DNA from: Sinorhizobium arboris LMG 14919
GTDB taxonomy: Bacteria > Pseudomonadota > Alphaproteobacteria > Rhizobiales > Rhizobiaceae
Direction of reading: 5' to 3'
DNA length: 64,000 nucleotides
NCBI RefSeq assembly: GCF_000427465.1
Contig: NZ_ATYB01000014.1
Span: forward strand, 3,498,558 to 3,562,557
A model generated the notes under the pieces. That model was given only the letters and a program-made list of their open reading frames with translations, was not told where the DNA came from and did not search any database. The translations under genes and the position numbers were made by a program. Shown here piece by piece: positions 35,304 to 43,200 of the stretch (position 1 is the stretch's first letter; each line of letters starts with the position of its first letter).

Positions 35304-36158
35304 GTGACAGCCAAGACCAACCGGATTTCCTTCCAGGGCGACTACGGCGCCAATTCCGACATGGCCTGCCGCGACATGTTTCCGTCGATGGAGCCGCTGC
35401 CGTGCCAGACCTTCGAGGACGCCTTCCTGGCGGTGGAAAACGGCGAGGCCGATCTCGCCATGATCCCGATCGAGAACACGATCGCCGGGCGTGTCGCCGA
35501 CATCCATCACCTCCTGCCGGAATCGCGCCTGCATATCGTCGGCGAATATTTCATGCCGATCCGCTTCCAGCTGATGGTTCTGCCCGGCGTCCGGCGCGAC
35601 GAGATCCGTACCGTGCACAGCCATATCCACGCGCTCGGTCAGTGCCGCAAGATCGTGCGTGCCAACGGTTGGAAACCCGTGGTCGCAGGCGATACGGCCG
35701 GCGCCGCCAAGCTCGTCCAGGAGACCGGCGACCGTTCCATGGCGGCGCTTGCTCCGCGCCTTGCCGCCGATCTCTATGGTCTCGACATCATCGCCGAGAA
35801 CGTCGAGGACACCGACAGCAACGTCACGCGCTTCGTCGTGCTGTCCAGAGAGGAGAGCAGGGTCGCCCGCACCTCGAAGGACGAACTGATCATCACGACC
35901 TTCGTCTTCAACGTGCGCAATATCCCGGCGGCGCTCTACAAGGCGATGGGCGGTTTCGCGACGAACGGCATCAATATGACCAAGCTCGAGAGCTACCAGC
36001 TCGGCGGCAAGTTCGTGGCGACCCAGTTCTACGCGGACATCGAGGGGCATCCGGACGATACAGGCGTGCGCCACGCGATGGACGAGCTGCGCTTTTTCTC
36101 GGAAAACGTGCGCATCCTCGGCACCTATCCGGCGCATCCGATGCGCGGCGTGCTCTGA
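35304..36158 (+). CDS. pheA: Prephenate dehydratase (P-protein, ACT-regulated)
   Basis: 284 residues starting with GTG at 35304 (AGGGG 8 bases upstream). The catalytic domain has SFQGDYGANSDMA, IPIENTIAGRV and the essential Thr in NVTRFVVLSR. The C-terminal ACT domain (NMTKLESYQL, a variant of the ESRP loop) gives phenylalanine feedback. No chorismate mutase domain is fused, so it makes phenylpyruvate only. Transcribed with kdsB. Confidence 0.94.
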   Translation: MTAKTNRISFQGDYGANSDMACRDMFPSMEPLPCQTFEDAFLAVENGEADLAMIPIENTIAGRVADIHHLLPESRLHIVGEYFMPIRFQLMVLPGVRRDEIRTVHSHIHALGQCRKIVRANGWKPVVAGDTAGAAKLVQETGDRSMAALAPRLAADLYGLDIIAENVEDTDSNVTRFVVLSREESRVARTSKDELIITTFVFNVRNIPAALYKAMGGFATNGINMTKLESYQLGGKFVATQFYADIEGHPDDTGVRHAMDELRFFSENVRILGTYPAHPMRGVL

Positions 36159-36248
36159 CCACGCGGTTCGGCTTCGGCCGACCCGCCTCGCCTTCGGGGC
36201 GGCACAAGAAAATGGCAAAACTCGTTAACCGGCTACGCGCCCAGCGCA

Positions 36249-36296
36249 TGCCTAATTTGCAATCATGGAACTACTTAAATCTTAGGCAAATGCCTA
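36249..36296. promoter_or_regulatory. Triple TGCCTA/TAGGCA element upstream of the DUF1127 gene
   Basis: The hexamer occurs three times in 48 bases: TGCCTA (36249-36254), TAGGCA (36283-36288) and TGCCTA (36291-36296). The last two form a tight palindrome with AA between, ending 32 bases before the start codon. Could be a repressor site or alternative 5' leader hairpins. Confidence 0.4.
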
Positions 36297-36328
36297 TTTA
36301 GCTCTCGTACAAAGAAGGAGCTAAAAAG

Positions 36329-36466
36329 ATGAAAATCCGTCAGAAGATTACGGAATACGTAAAGATGCGCCGTGCGGTCCGCGAGCTGAACGCCCTCGAC
36401 GATCACGCCCTGAGCGATATCGGTATTTCCCGTTCCCAGATTCAGGCTGCCGTTTACGGCCGCTAA
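36329..36466 (+). CDS. DUF1127 small protein
   Basis: 45 residues: basic, Arg-rich, begins MKIRQKITEYVKMRRAV and contains the family core RELNALDDHALSDIGISRS. DUF1127 (YjiS-like) proteins of rhizobia and Agrobacterium are RNA-binding-type regulators implicated in carbon and phosphate control. AAGGAG lies 9 bases before the ATG, and an intrinsic terminator follows, so this is a discrete single-gene unit behind pheA. Confidence 0.88.
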   Translation: MKIRQKITEYVKMRRAVRELNALDDHALSDIGISRSQIQAAVYGR

Positions 36467-36516
36467 TACCGGGATGACCACGCGCCGTATTCGACCGCGC
36501 GACATCCGAAGTCTTC

Positions 36517-36550
36517 CACACCCCGCCTCCGTGCGGGGTGTGAGCGTTTT
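36517..36550 (+). terminator. Intrinsic terminator of the DUF1127 gene
   Basis: Perfect 10-bp stem CACACCCCGC / GCGGGGTGTG (36517-36526, 36533-36542) followed by AGCGTTTTAT. Confidence 0.8.
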
Positions 36551-36589
36551 ATACGCACGGTTGCTTACGGGCGTTCAACGTTTCTCACG

Positions 36590-36958
36590 CTATTCGTCGT
36601 AAAGGCAGACACGCAGGCGATGCCCGTCCGGATCGAGTGCGACGAAGGTCGGCCCGAAATCCATCCGTGTCAGATCCTGGGCGATAGGCAGGCCCATTGC
36701 GCGCCATTCCTCATAACGCGCACGCACGGCCTCTTCCCCTTTTACCATGAAGGCGATTTCGGCTCGGCTGCTGTCACCGATAGGCTGAGGCTGCACTTTC
36801 TCCGTTGCCCACAAGCCGAGAACGAAGCCGTCCTGCACCTCGAAGGATGAGAAAGTCGGGAAGGTGGCGGTCGGCTCCTGGCCCAGAAGCTTCCTGTAGA
36901 ATTCGACGCTGGCCGGTGGGTCCATGACGTAGAGGACTATGAGATTGGGTGTTGCCAT
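36590..36958 (-). CDS. VOC (glyoxalase/bleomycin-resistance) family protein
   Basis: 122 residues, two beta-alpha-beta-beta-beta modules. Features: LYVMDPPASVEFYRKLLG and FVALDPDGHRLRVC, with the terminal metal-type position of VOC folds. The substrate is not readable. A WYL regulator gene lies 93 bases upstream on the same strand and may control or be cotranscribed with it. Confidence 0.85.
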   Translation of the reverse strand: MATPNLIVLYVMDPPASVEFYRKLLGQEPTATFPTFSSFEVQDGFVLGLWATEKVQPQPIGDSSRAEIAFMVKGEEAVRARYEEWRAMGLPIAQDLTRMDFGPTFVALDPDGHRLRVCLYDE

Positions 36959-37051
36959 GATGGTCTCCTGGTTTCGAGACCTGAAGGTTAGCCCAGCCTG
37001 CTGCCAGTTTTTGTCAGCAGTCTACGGGGCCGCCAAAGAAATTTCCCCCTG

Positions 37052-37744
37052 TCAGATGCCGGCGGGATCGACGCCGTTCACGGCGCGCCAGTCCTTGAGC
37101 AGGGCTTGGCGGCGGCGCGGATAGCGATTGTGGAGCATCGCCGCTTCCGCAATCCGGTCCGTCCGGAAATGGCGGAAATCCTGCCTCAGCTCGCACCAGG
37201 CCGCGAGCACCCGGACGTCTTCGAAGAAACCAAGCGCGAAGGGCCAGACCGTCCGGCGGCTGTCGCGGCCGTCATTGTCGAGATAGCGCAGTTCCAGCTT
37301 TTGTTCGCTGCGGATCGCTTTGCGCAAGAGACTGAGGTCGATCGTTTCGGCACCCGGCTTTCGCGGGCCTACCAGAAGGGTCGAATGCTCGAGTTTCTCT
37401 TTCAGGTCCGCCGGCAGCACCGAGCCGATCTTTGCCAGCGCGTCGGCGGCTGCGGTCGCGAGCCTTGCATCGCCGCGATTGGCGACCCAGCGTGAACCCA
37501 GCACCAGCGCCTCGATCTCCTCCTCGGAAAACATCATAGGGGGAAGCATGAAGCCGGGCCTGAGCACGTAGCCGACGCCGGGCTCGCCTTCTATATGCGC
37601 GCCCCGGGCCTGCAGGCTGGCTATGTCCCGGTAGAGGGTTCTGAGACTGACGCCGGTTTCCTCGGCTAGCCGCCGGCCGCTGACCGGCTGGCGATAACGC
37701 CTCAGCACCTGCATGAGATCGAGCAGGCGTTCCGATCGGGACAT
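37052..37744 (-). CDS. YafY/DeoR-type regulator with HTH_11 and WYL domains
   Basis: 230 residues. N-terminal winged helix (VSGRRLAEETGVSLRTLYRDIASL, residues 21-44), then the WYL region with the WPFALGFFEDVRVLAAWCE strand pair, where the WYL triad is replaced by WPF-LGF-type residues. WYL regulators sense ligands such as nucleotides or single-stranded DNA. It overlaps no neighbour and starts 6 bases after the nudC stop, so it is probably cotranscribed with nudC. Confidence 0.85.
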   Translation of the reverse strand: MSRSERLLDLMQVLRRYRQPVSGRRLAEETGVSLRTLYRDIASLQARGAHIEGEPGVGYVLRPGFMLPPMMFSEEEIEALVLGSRWVANRGDARLATAAADALAKIGSVLPADLKEKLEHSTLLVGPRKPGAETIDLSLLRKAIRSEQKLELRYLDNDGRDSRRTVWPFALGFFEDVRVLAAWCELRQDFRHFRTDRIAEAAMLHNRYPRRRQALLKDWRAVNGVDPAGI

Positions 37745-37750
37745 GGCACC

Positions 37751-38731
37751 TCAGCTGCGCTCGGGCCAGGCGAGCCAGTCGCGCATGAGCTGGTGCGCAA
37801 TGGCGCCCTTCGGCGGCGGAATGTGCTCGTCTCCCGTGTCGGCGACGCCCGTTGCGCGCTCCAGCATCGCTTCTGTTTCGGCCCGCGTGAACCAGCGGAC
37901 GTCTTCCAGCTCCTGTTCGTCGCGCTTGATAGTGGTCGACTTCGCTTCCGCATAGCAGCCGATCATCAGCGAATGGGGGAGCGGCCAGGGCTGCGACGCA
38001 TGATAGCGCACCCGGCCTATGCGAATGCCGGACTCCTCGAGCGTTTCCCGCCGCACCGCGCTTTCGATCGTCTCGCCCGGCTCGACGAAGCCGGCAAGGC
38101 AGGAATACATGCCTGCCGTGAAATGCGGGCTGCGGCCGAGCAGGCATTGATCGCGCTCGAGGTCGATCGTCAGCATGATGACGACCGGGTCGGTACGCGG
38201 GAAGACCATGTGACCGCAGGCCGTACAGATGCGCCGGTAGCCGCCGGCCGCACCGTCCATCGGGCCGCCGCAGCGGCCGCAGAATCGGTTGTTGGCGTTC
38301 CAGACGATCAGGCTCGAGGCTTGCGCGAATTGGCCCAACAGGTTTTCCGGCAGCATCTGCTGGCGATAGAGCATGCGGGCGTCGGCGATTTTGAACGGCT
38401 CCGGTACCGTCTCCTCCGTCAGTCCAGAAGGCACGGCAAGACGCGGCTCGCCGTTGGGCAGGAAGCCGAGCAGGATCGCGTCGTCCATGGTAGGCTCGAG
38501 GCCCGCCAGTTCATAGGGCGCGAAAAGCGGATCGATGATCTTCTCGTCATGTTTGACGATCAGCTTCGCTCCGGAAAAAGCCAGGAAATGCGCGCCCGGA
38601 TGCTTGAGCGCCGCCTCGACGCAGTCGTCGGGCCGATGCTCGGACCGGCGATCCAGATGGTTCTCTGCGAAGGCGACGAGCGTGCTCGGCTCCGGGTGTG
38701 GGCTGTGAAGATCGAATATCGTTTTCGTCAT
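37751..38731 (-). CDS. nudC: NAD(+) diphosphatase / NADH pyrophosphatase
   Basis: 326 residues. A zinc ribbon (FCGRCGG, then CTACGH) precedes the Nudix box GFVEPGETIESAVRRETLEE, and the NudC-specific SQPWPLPHSLM motif follows. Hydrolyses NADH and removes NAD caps from RNA 5' ends. Two bases separate it from the HIT gene upstream. Confidence 0.94.
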   Translation of the reverse strand: MTKTIFDLHSPHPEPSTLVAFAENHLDRRSEHRPDDCVEAALKHPGAHFLAFSGAKLIVKHDEKIIDPLFAPYELAGLEPTMDDAILLGFLPNGEPRLAVPSGLTEETVPEPFKIADARMLYRQQMLPENLLGQFAQASSLIVWNANNRFCGRCGGPMDGAAGGYRRICTACGHMVFPRTDPVVIMLTIDLERDQCLLGRSPHFTAGMYSCLAGFVEPGETIESAVRRETLEESGIRIGRVRYHASQPWPLPHSLMIGCYAEAKSTTIKRDEQELEDVRWFTRAETEAMLERATGVADTGDEHIPPPKGAIAHQLMRDWLAWPERS

Positions 38732-38733
38732 GC

Positions 38734-39180
38734 TCAGAGATTTTCCATGATGCTTGCTGCGAATGTCCTATGCTCCTCCTCGGGCCACGGCTCGGCCTTG
38801 CCGAAACCCCAGACCGGACCCGGCCAGTTCGGATCGCCTTCGCGACGGGCGACTATATGCACGTGAAGCTGCCGGACGATATTGCCGAGCGCGCCGATAT
38901 TGATCTTCTCGGCGCCGGTCGCCTTCTTCAGGGCGGCCGCCACCAGATTGGTCTCGAAAGTGAGCATCGCCTGGTCGAGCGGCGTCAGCTCGAAGACCTC
39001 CGACACGTCGGCGCGTTGGGGCACGAGGATCAGCCACGGCCAGCGGCGATCGTTCATCAGCCGCAGCTGGCAAAGCCCGAGCGTGTCAATCGGGATGCCG
39101 TCGCGCTCAAGTCGCTCGTCAAGCATGAAGGTCGTCAAGAAAATCTCCTCGGCATCAAACGGATTCCCCTTCTTTTGCAT
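38734..39180 (-). CDS. HIT-family hydrolase
   Basis: 148 residues. The histidine-triad motif reads QLHVHIV, i.e. the first His is Gln while the catalytic central His is kept, a variant common in one branch of Ap4A hydrolase-like proteins. C-terminal WPGPVWGFGKAEPW fits that branch. The start at 39180 has no good ribosome site, but upstream codons run into the ffs region on the other strand. Two bases from nudC, both nucleotide hydrolases. Confidence 0.86.
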   Translation of the reverse strand: MQKKGNPFDAEEIFLTTFMLDERLERDGIPIDTLGLCQLRLMNDRRWPWLILVPQRADVSEVFELTPLDQAMLTFETNLVAAALKKATGAEKINIGALGNIVRQLHVHIVARREGDPNWPGPVWGFGKAEPWPEEEHRTFAASIMENL

Positions 39181-39208
39181 ATCGATACCAGTTTTTTGAA
39201 GGCTTGGC

Positions 39209-39237
39209 TTGCATTTGCTGCGGATATTGCCGATATG
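39209..39237 (+). promoter_or_regulatory. Predicted ffs promoter
   Basis: -35 TTGCAT (39209-39214), 17-base spacer, -10 GATATG (39232-39237). The expected start point, six to seven bases on, matches the 5' end of the SRP RNA stem at 39244. Confidence 0.6.
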
Positions 39238-39242
39238 AGGGC

Positions 39243-39341
39243 CGGGAGGTTGGTGGTGGACGAGCCACTCGCCAACCGGGTCAGGTCCGGAAGGAAGCAG
39301 CCCTAACGAGCCCCGGCACGGGTCACCGTGCCAGCCTCCCA
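39243..39341 (+). ncRNA. ffs: Signal recognition particle RNA (4.5S, small bacterial type)
   Basis: About 97-99 bases. GGGAGG near the 5' end pairs with CCTCCC at the 3' end (39244-39249, 39335-39340), and the apical domain has the hallmark GGTCAGGTCCGGAAGGAAGC, which holds the Ffh-binding symmetric loop and GGAA tetraloop. Located directly before dnaX, as in many bacteria. Two small hairpins with GTCC-TGTC-GGGAC cores follow before dnaX. Confidence 0.95.
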
Positions 39342-39413
39342 CCTTCTCCGTCCTGTCGGGACACCACCTTCTTCGTCCCTGTCGGGACAAGAGTTCGAAC
39401 AGCGGCAGGCTCG

Positions 39414-41285
39414 ATGAGCGACGAAGCGCCCACTTCATCCCCGAATTTACCCGTCGAGAAACCGGCCGCCTACCGCGTTCTGGCGCGCAAATACCGCCCC
39501 AGGGACTTCTCCGACCTGATGGTCGGCCAGGAGCCGATGGTGCGCACGCTTACCAACGCCTTCGAAACCGGCCGCATCGCCCAGGCCTATATGCTGACCG
39601 GCGTGCGCGGCGTCGGCAAGACGACGACGGCGCGCATTCTGGCGCGGGCGCTTAACTACAAGACGGCCGAGATCGACAAGCCCACCATCGACCTGCGCAT
39701 CCCCGGCGAACATTGCCAGGCGATCATGGACGGCCGCCATGTCGACGTGATCGAGATGGATGCCGCCTCGCATACCGGTATCGACGATATCCGTGAGATC
39801 ATCGAGCAGGTACGCTATCGACCGGTCTCCGCGCGCTACAAAGTCTATATCATTGACGAAGTGCACATGCTCTCGACGCAAGCCTTCAACGGCCTGTTGA
39901 AGACGCTCGAGGAGCCGCCGGAGCATGTGAAGTTCATCTTCGCGACGACCGAAATCCGTAAGGTTCCGGTTACCGTTCTGTCGCGCTGCCAGCGCTTCGA
40001 TCTCCGGCGCATCGGCGCCTCCGATCTGGTCGGCCTCTTCTCGACCATTCTCGGCAAGGAGGGTGTATCCTTCGATCCCGAGGCGCTGGCGATGGTGGCG
40101 CGGGCAGCGGAAGGCTCGGCGCGCGACGGTCTGTCGCTGCTCGATCAGGCGATCGCCCACGGCGGCGGTTCGGTCGAGGCCGACACAGTTCGCTCGATGC
40201 TCGGCCTGGCCGACCGGGCGCGCATCGTCGATCTCTTCGAACGCATCATCAAGGGCGATGTCGCCGGTGCGCTTCACGAATTCGCCGTCCAGTACGACGC
40301 CGGCGCCAACCCGATCGTGGTTCTCACCGACCTCGCCGACTTCACCCATCTGGTGACAAGGCTGAAATACGTGCCGGAGGCGGTCAACGACCAGTCGCTG
40401 AGCGAGGTCGAGCGCACGCGCGGGGCCGAATTCGCCGGCAGCGTTGCAGTCACGACGCTTTCGCGCATCTGGCAGATGCTGCTCAAGGGCATTCCCGAGG
40501 CGGAGAGCTCGGCGCGTCCCGCTGGTGCTGCCGAGATGGTGCTGATCAGACTGGCCCACGCGGCCCATCTGCCTTCGCCCGAAGAGGCCGCGCGCCGGCT
40601 CCTCGATCTTTCGGGGGGCGAAGGCGGAGGGCGTCCCGCGCCGAGTGGCGGTGGCGGTGGCGCGCAGGCGCTTGCAAGCGCGCCCGTCGAGGCGCGCGCT
40701 ATGGAGACGGCAGTCTCGCGTCCCGGCGGCAATGGCGCGACCATGCTGCGGGCCGTGCCGAGCTCCGCGCCAGAACCGATCGGCATCGGCCGTATCGAAG
40801 ACCGGCCGAATCCGAGCGCCGCTGCCAAACCCGAACCGAAGGTTCCGGTCAACTCCATCGGCGATATCGCCGATCTCTGCGCCAAGAATCGCGACATCAA
40901 GCTGAAGACGATGGTGCGCGGTTTCTTGAGGCTCGTGCATATCGAGCCGGGGCGGCTCGATGTCAATCTGCCCGACGACGCACCGAAGACCCTGCTGAAC
41001 GAGCTCGCGGTCAAGCTCAAGGAGTGGACGGGCATTCACTGGGTCGTGAGCTACAGCCGGGAGCAGGGCGAGCCGACGCTGATCGAGGCCGAGCAGCGCG
41101 CCCAGGAGCAGCGCGTCAACGATGCGCGCGAGGACCCCGACGTCGCTGCCATTCTTGCGCGCTTTCCAGGTGCCAGGATCACCGACGTGCGCATCCGCGT
41201 TGCGGAAGAGGAGGTCGAGTCCCTCGCTCCGGCCACGGCCGAATCCGAGGACGGCGACATCGTCCCGGGCGACGATATCGAATAG
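39414..41285 (+). CDS. dnaX: DNA polymerase III subunit gamma/tau
   Basis: 623 residues. AAA+ clamp-loader core with Walker A GVRGVGKTTTARIL, Walker B DEVHMLS and the SRC motif (VLSRCQRFD). The N-terminal zinc module normally carries four Cys; here the segment from LNY to GEHCQAIMDG keeps only one. A Gly/Pro-rich linker near residues 400-450 precedes the tau-type C-terminus binding DnaE. The ATG at 39414 (MSDEAPTSS) has AGG 5 bases upstream. An ORF extending back into ffs is not credible. Confidence 0.95.
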   Translation: MSDEAPTSSPNLPVEKPAAYRVLARKYRPRDFSDLMVGQEPMVRTLTNAFETGRIAQAYMLTGVRGVGKTTTARILARALNYKTAEIDKPTIDLRIPGEHCQAIMDGRHVDVIEMDAASHTGIDDIREIIEQVRYRPVSARYKVYIIDEVHMLSTQAFNGLLKTLEEPPEHVKFIFATTEIRKVPVTVLSRCQRFDLRRIGASDLVGLFSTILGKEGVSFDPEALAMVARAAEGSARDGLSLLDQAIAHGGGSVEADTVRSMLGLADRARIVDLFERIIKGDVAGALHEFAVQYDAGANPIVVLTDLADFTHLVTRLKYVPEAVNDQSLSEVERTRGAEFAGSVAVTTLSRIWQMLLKGIPEAESSARPAGAAEMVLIRLAHAAHLPSPEEAARRLLDLSGGEGGGRPAPSGGGGGAQALASAPVEARAMETAVSRPGGNGATMLRAVPSSAPEPIGIGRIEDRPNPSAAAKPEPKVPVNSIGDIADLCAKNRDIKLKTMVRGFLRLVHIEPGRLDVNLPDDAPKTLLNELAVKLKEWTGIHWVVSYSREQGEPTLIEAEQRAQEQRVNDAREDPDVAAILARFPGARITDVRIRVAEEEVESLAPATAESEDGDIVPGDDIE

Positions 41286-41310
41286 GCGCGCATCGCACGG
41301 AAGCGACGCT

Positions 41311-41410
41311 TTGGAGCATTTTCAGGGAGAGGGTGTAACGGTTTCCCCCCGGAAGTGCGTTGTGCCAGACACTTGGATGGTTTCACCATTCGAGGAACGG
41401 TGAAACGATC
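41311..41410. repeat. Rhizobial mosaic intergenic repeat with GTTTCACC hairpin
   Basis: Contains GAGCATTTTCAGGGAGAGGGTGTAACGG-like sequence followed by a hairpin GTTTCACC / GGTGAAAC (41380-41387, 41399-41406). The start (GGAGCATTTTC) and hairpin resemble parts of the element at 53799-53955 and the palindrome at 26775. It fills most of the dnaX-ybaB spacer. Confidence 0.5.
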
Positions 41411-41441
41411 GGAACGAGATACCAGAGAACAGGAGACGATG

Positions 41442-41765
41442 ATGCGCGACATCATGGGCATGATGGGCAAGGTCAAGGAAATGCAGGCCAAGATGGAGAA
41501 GATGCAGGCGGAGATCGCCGCACTCGAAATCGACGGCACCTCCGGCGGCGGCCTCGTCACAGTCCGCCTCGACGGCAAGGGCCACATGAAGAGCCTGAAG
41601 GTCGATCCCTCGCTCTTCAAGGAAGACGATGTCGAAATCCTCGAAGACCTGATCGTCGCGGCCCATAAGGATGCCAAGGACAAGGCCGAAGCGGTGCAGG
41701 CGGAAAAGACCCGCGAGCTGACAGCCGGCCTGCCGATCCCTCCGGGCATGAAGCTGCCGTTCTGA
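41442..41765 (+). CDS. YbaB/EbfC nucleoid-associated protein
   Basis: 107 residues, the usual size. Met-rich start [20 protein letters not shown], central [16 protein letters not shown] and C-terminal [12 protein letters not shown] are family marks. Binds DNA as a dimer with a tweezer-like shape and is always near recR and dnaX. Start: the second of two tandem ATGs (41439, 41442) is best spaced from AGGAG. Confidence 0.93.
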   Translation: MRDIMGMMGKVKEMQAKMEKMQAEIAALEIDGTSGGGLVTVRLDGKGHMKSLKVDPSLFKEDDVEILEDLIVAAHKDAKDKAEAVQAEKTRELTAGLPIPPGMKLPF

Positions 41766-41922
41766 GCGTCATTGAGGATCCGAGGGGGAGTCGATACGTC
41801 CCCCGACGTCAGCCGGTCCGATTTGAAGGCTTTGTGATTTCCAGCTCAGGACATCTGCAAGCCCCTGGCAACGACTGAAAAGCGTGCTACGTTGCCGGCC
41901 GTTTTCCCGAGGAGGAAATGCC

Positions 41923-42534
41923 ATGACCGTCGCATCGCTGCTCGTTTTCGCCGGGGCGCTGCTGATAGCTGCCGGGTCGCCGGGGCCGAGCATCGCAGCG
42001 CTCGTCGCCCGCGTGCTCAGCAAAGGTGCGCGTGATGTGCTGCCTTTCCTCGCCGCCATGTGGATCGGCGAGGCGGTCTGGCTCTCCTTCGCAGTGGCCG
42101 GTCTTGCGGCGATCGCCGAGACGTTCCATTGGATGTTCATGGCAATCAAATGGGCGGGCGTCGGCTATCTCCTCTTCCTCGCCTGGAAGATGTGGTCGGC
42201 CGAGCCGCAAACGCCGGGCGAAAGCCTGCCGGAATCGCGGTCTGCATCGAAGATGTTCTTCGCCGGGCTGACGGTTACGCTCGGCAATCCGAAGATCATG
42301 ATGTTCTATGTCGCATTGCTGCCCTCGATCATCGACCTCGGCTCGGTCGGCCTCTTCGGCTGGGCCGAGCTGGTCGCTACCATGTTCGTCGTGCTTGTCG
42401 TCATCGATCTCGCCTGGGTGCTGATGGCGGCAAAGGCGCGGCAGTTCCTGCGAAGCCGCCGCGCGGTCCGGATCGTCAACCGTGCCAGTGCGGGCACGAT
42501 GGCCGGCGCGGCGGTGGCTATCGCCACGCGCTGA
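41923..42534 (+). CDS. LysE/RhtB-family amino acid exporter
   Basis: 203 residues with six membrane segments. The family motif GxSPGPS is present as AAGSPGPSIAALVAR in the first helix, and GLTVTLGNPKIMMFYVALLP is the conserved helix before the C-terminal half. Exports a neutral amino acid or homoserine lactone; substrate unknown. AGGAGG lies 8 bases before the ATG. It interrupts the ybaB-recR pair usual in other bacteria. Confidence 0.88.
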   Translation: MTVASLLVFAGALLIAAGSPGPSIAALVARVLSKGARDVLPFLAAMWIGEAVWLSFAVAGLAAIAETFHWMFMAIKWAGVGYLLFLAWKMWSAEPQTPGESLPESRSASKMFFAGLTVTLGNPKIMMFYVALLPSIIDLGSVGLFGWAELVATMFVVLVVIDLAWVLMAAKARQFLRSRRAVRIVNRASAGTMAGAAVAIATR

Positions 42535-42584
42535 GCCGTACGATTCCGTTTGGCGACGATATGCGCTTGGGCTAAAAGCCCGGC

Positions 42585-43190
42585 ATGGCAAAGCGAGTCA
42601 CCGGTCCCGAAATCGAAAAGCTCATCCAGCTCCTGGCGAAGGTCCCGGGCCTCGGGCCCCGTTCCGCCCGCCGCGCGGCGCTGCATCTCGTCAAGAAGAA
42701 GGAGCAGCTGCTCGGACCCCTTGCCGAGGCCATGGGGGAGGCTCACCGCAAAGTCAGGGTCTGCTCCTGCTGCGGCAATGTCGATACCATCGATCCCTGC
42801 ACGGTCTGCACCGACGAGCGGCGCGACCAGGCGGTGATCATCGTGGTTGAGGACGTCGCCGATCTCTGGGCGCTGGAGCGCGCCGGGGCCATGAACGCGG
42901 CCTATCACGTGCTCGGCGGAACGCTGTCGCCGCTCGACGGCATCGGACCGGACGATCTGAACATAAGGGGCCTTGTCGACCGCGTCGCCAAGGGGGATGT
43001 GCGTGAACTGATCATCGCCGTCAATGCGACCGTCGAGGGCCAGACGACGGCGCATTACATCACCGATCAGCTCGAAGGCATGGAGGTGAGGATCACACGC
43101 CTCGCCCATGGCGTGCCCGTCGGCGGCGAGCTCGACTATCTCGACGAGGGAACGCTGGCCGCCGCGCTCAGGGCAAGAACGACGATTTGA
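42585..43190 (+). CDS. recR: Recombination mediator protein RecR
   Basis: 201 residues. N-terminal helix-hairpin-helix ([19 protein letters not shown]), zinc finger ([16 protein letters not shown]), Toprim domain ([15 protein letters not shown]) and C-terminal Walker-like [12 protein letters not shown]. Acts with RecF/RecO to load RecA at gaps. Confidence 0.95.
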   Translation: MAKRVTGPEIEKLIQLLAKVPGLGPRSARRAALHLVKKKEQLLGPLAEAMGEAHRKVRVCSCCGNVDTIDPCTVCTDERRDQAVIIVVEDVADLWALERAGAMNAAYHVLGGTLSPLDGIGPDDLNIRGLVDRVAKGDVRELIIAVNATVEGQTTAHYITDQLEGMEVRITRLAHGVPVGGELDYLDEGTLAAALRARTTI

Positions 43191-43200
43191 AGGGATGCCG

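Noticed and set aside
39340..39413. Twin GTCC-TGTC-GGGAC hairpins after ffs considered as a terminator
   Set aside because: Stems are only four to five bases and have no T-run; they may only be processing signals, so not listed as a terminator.
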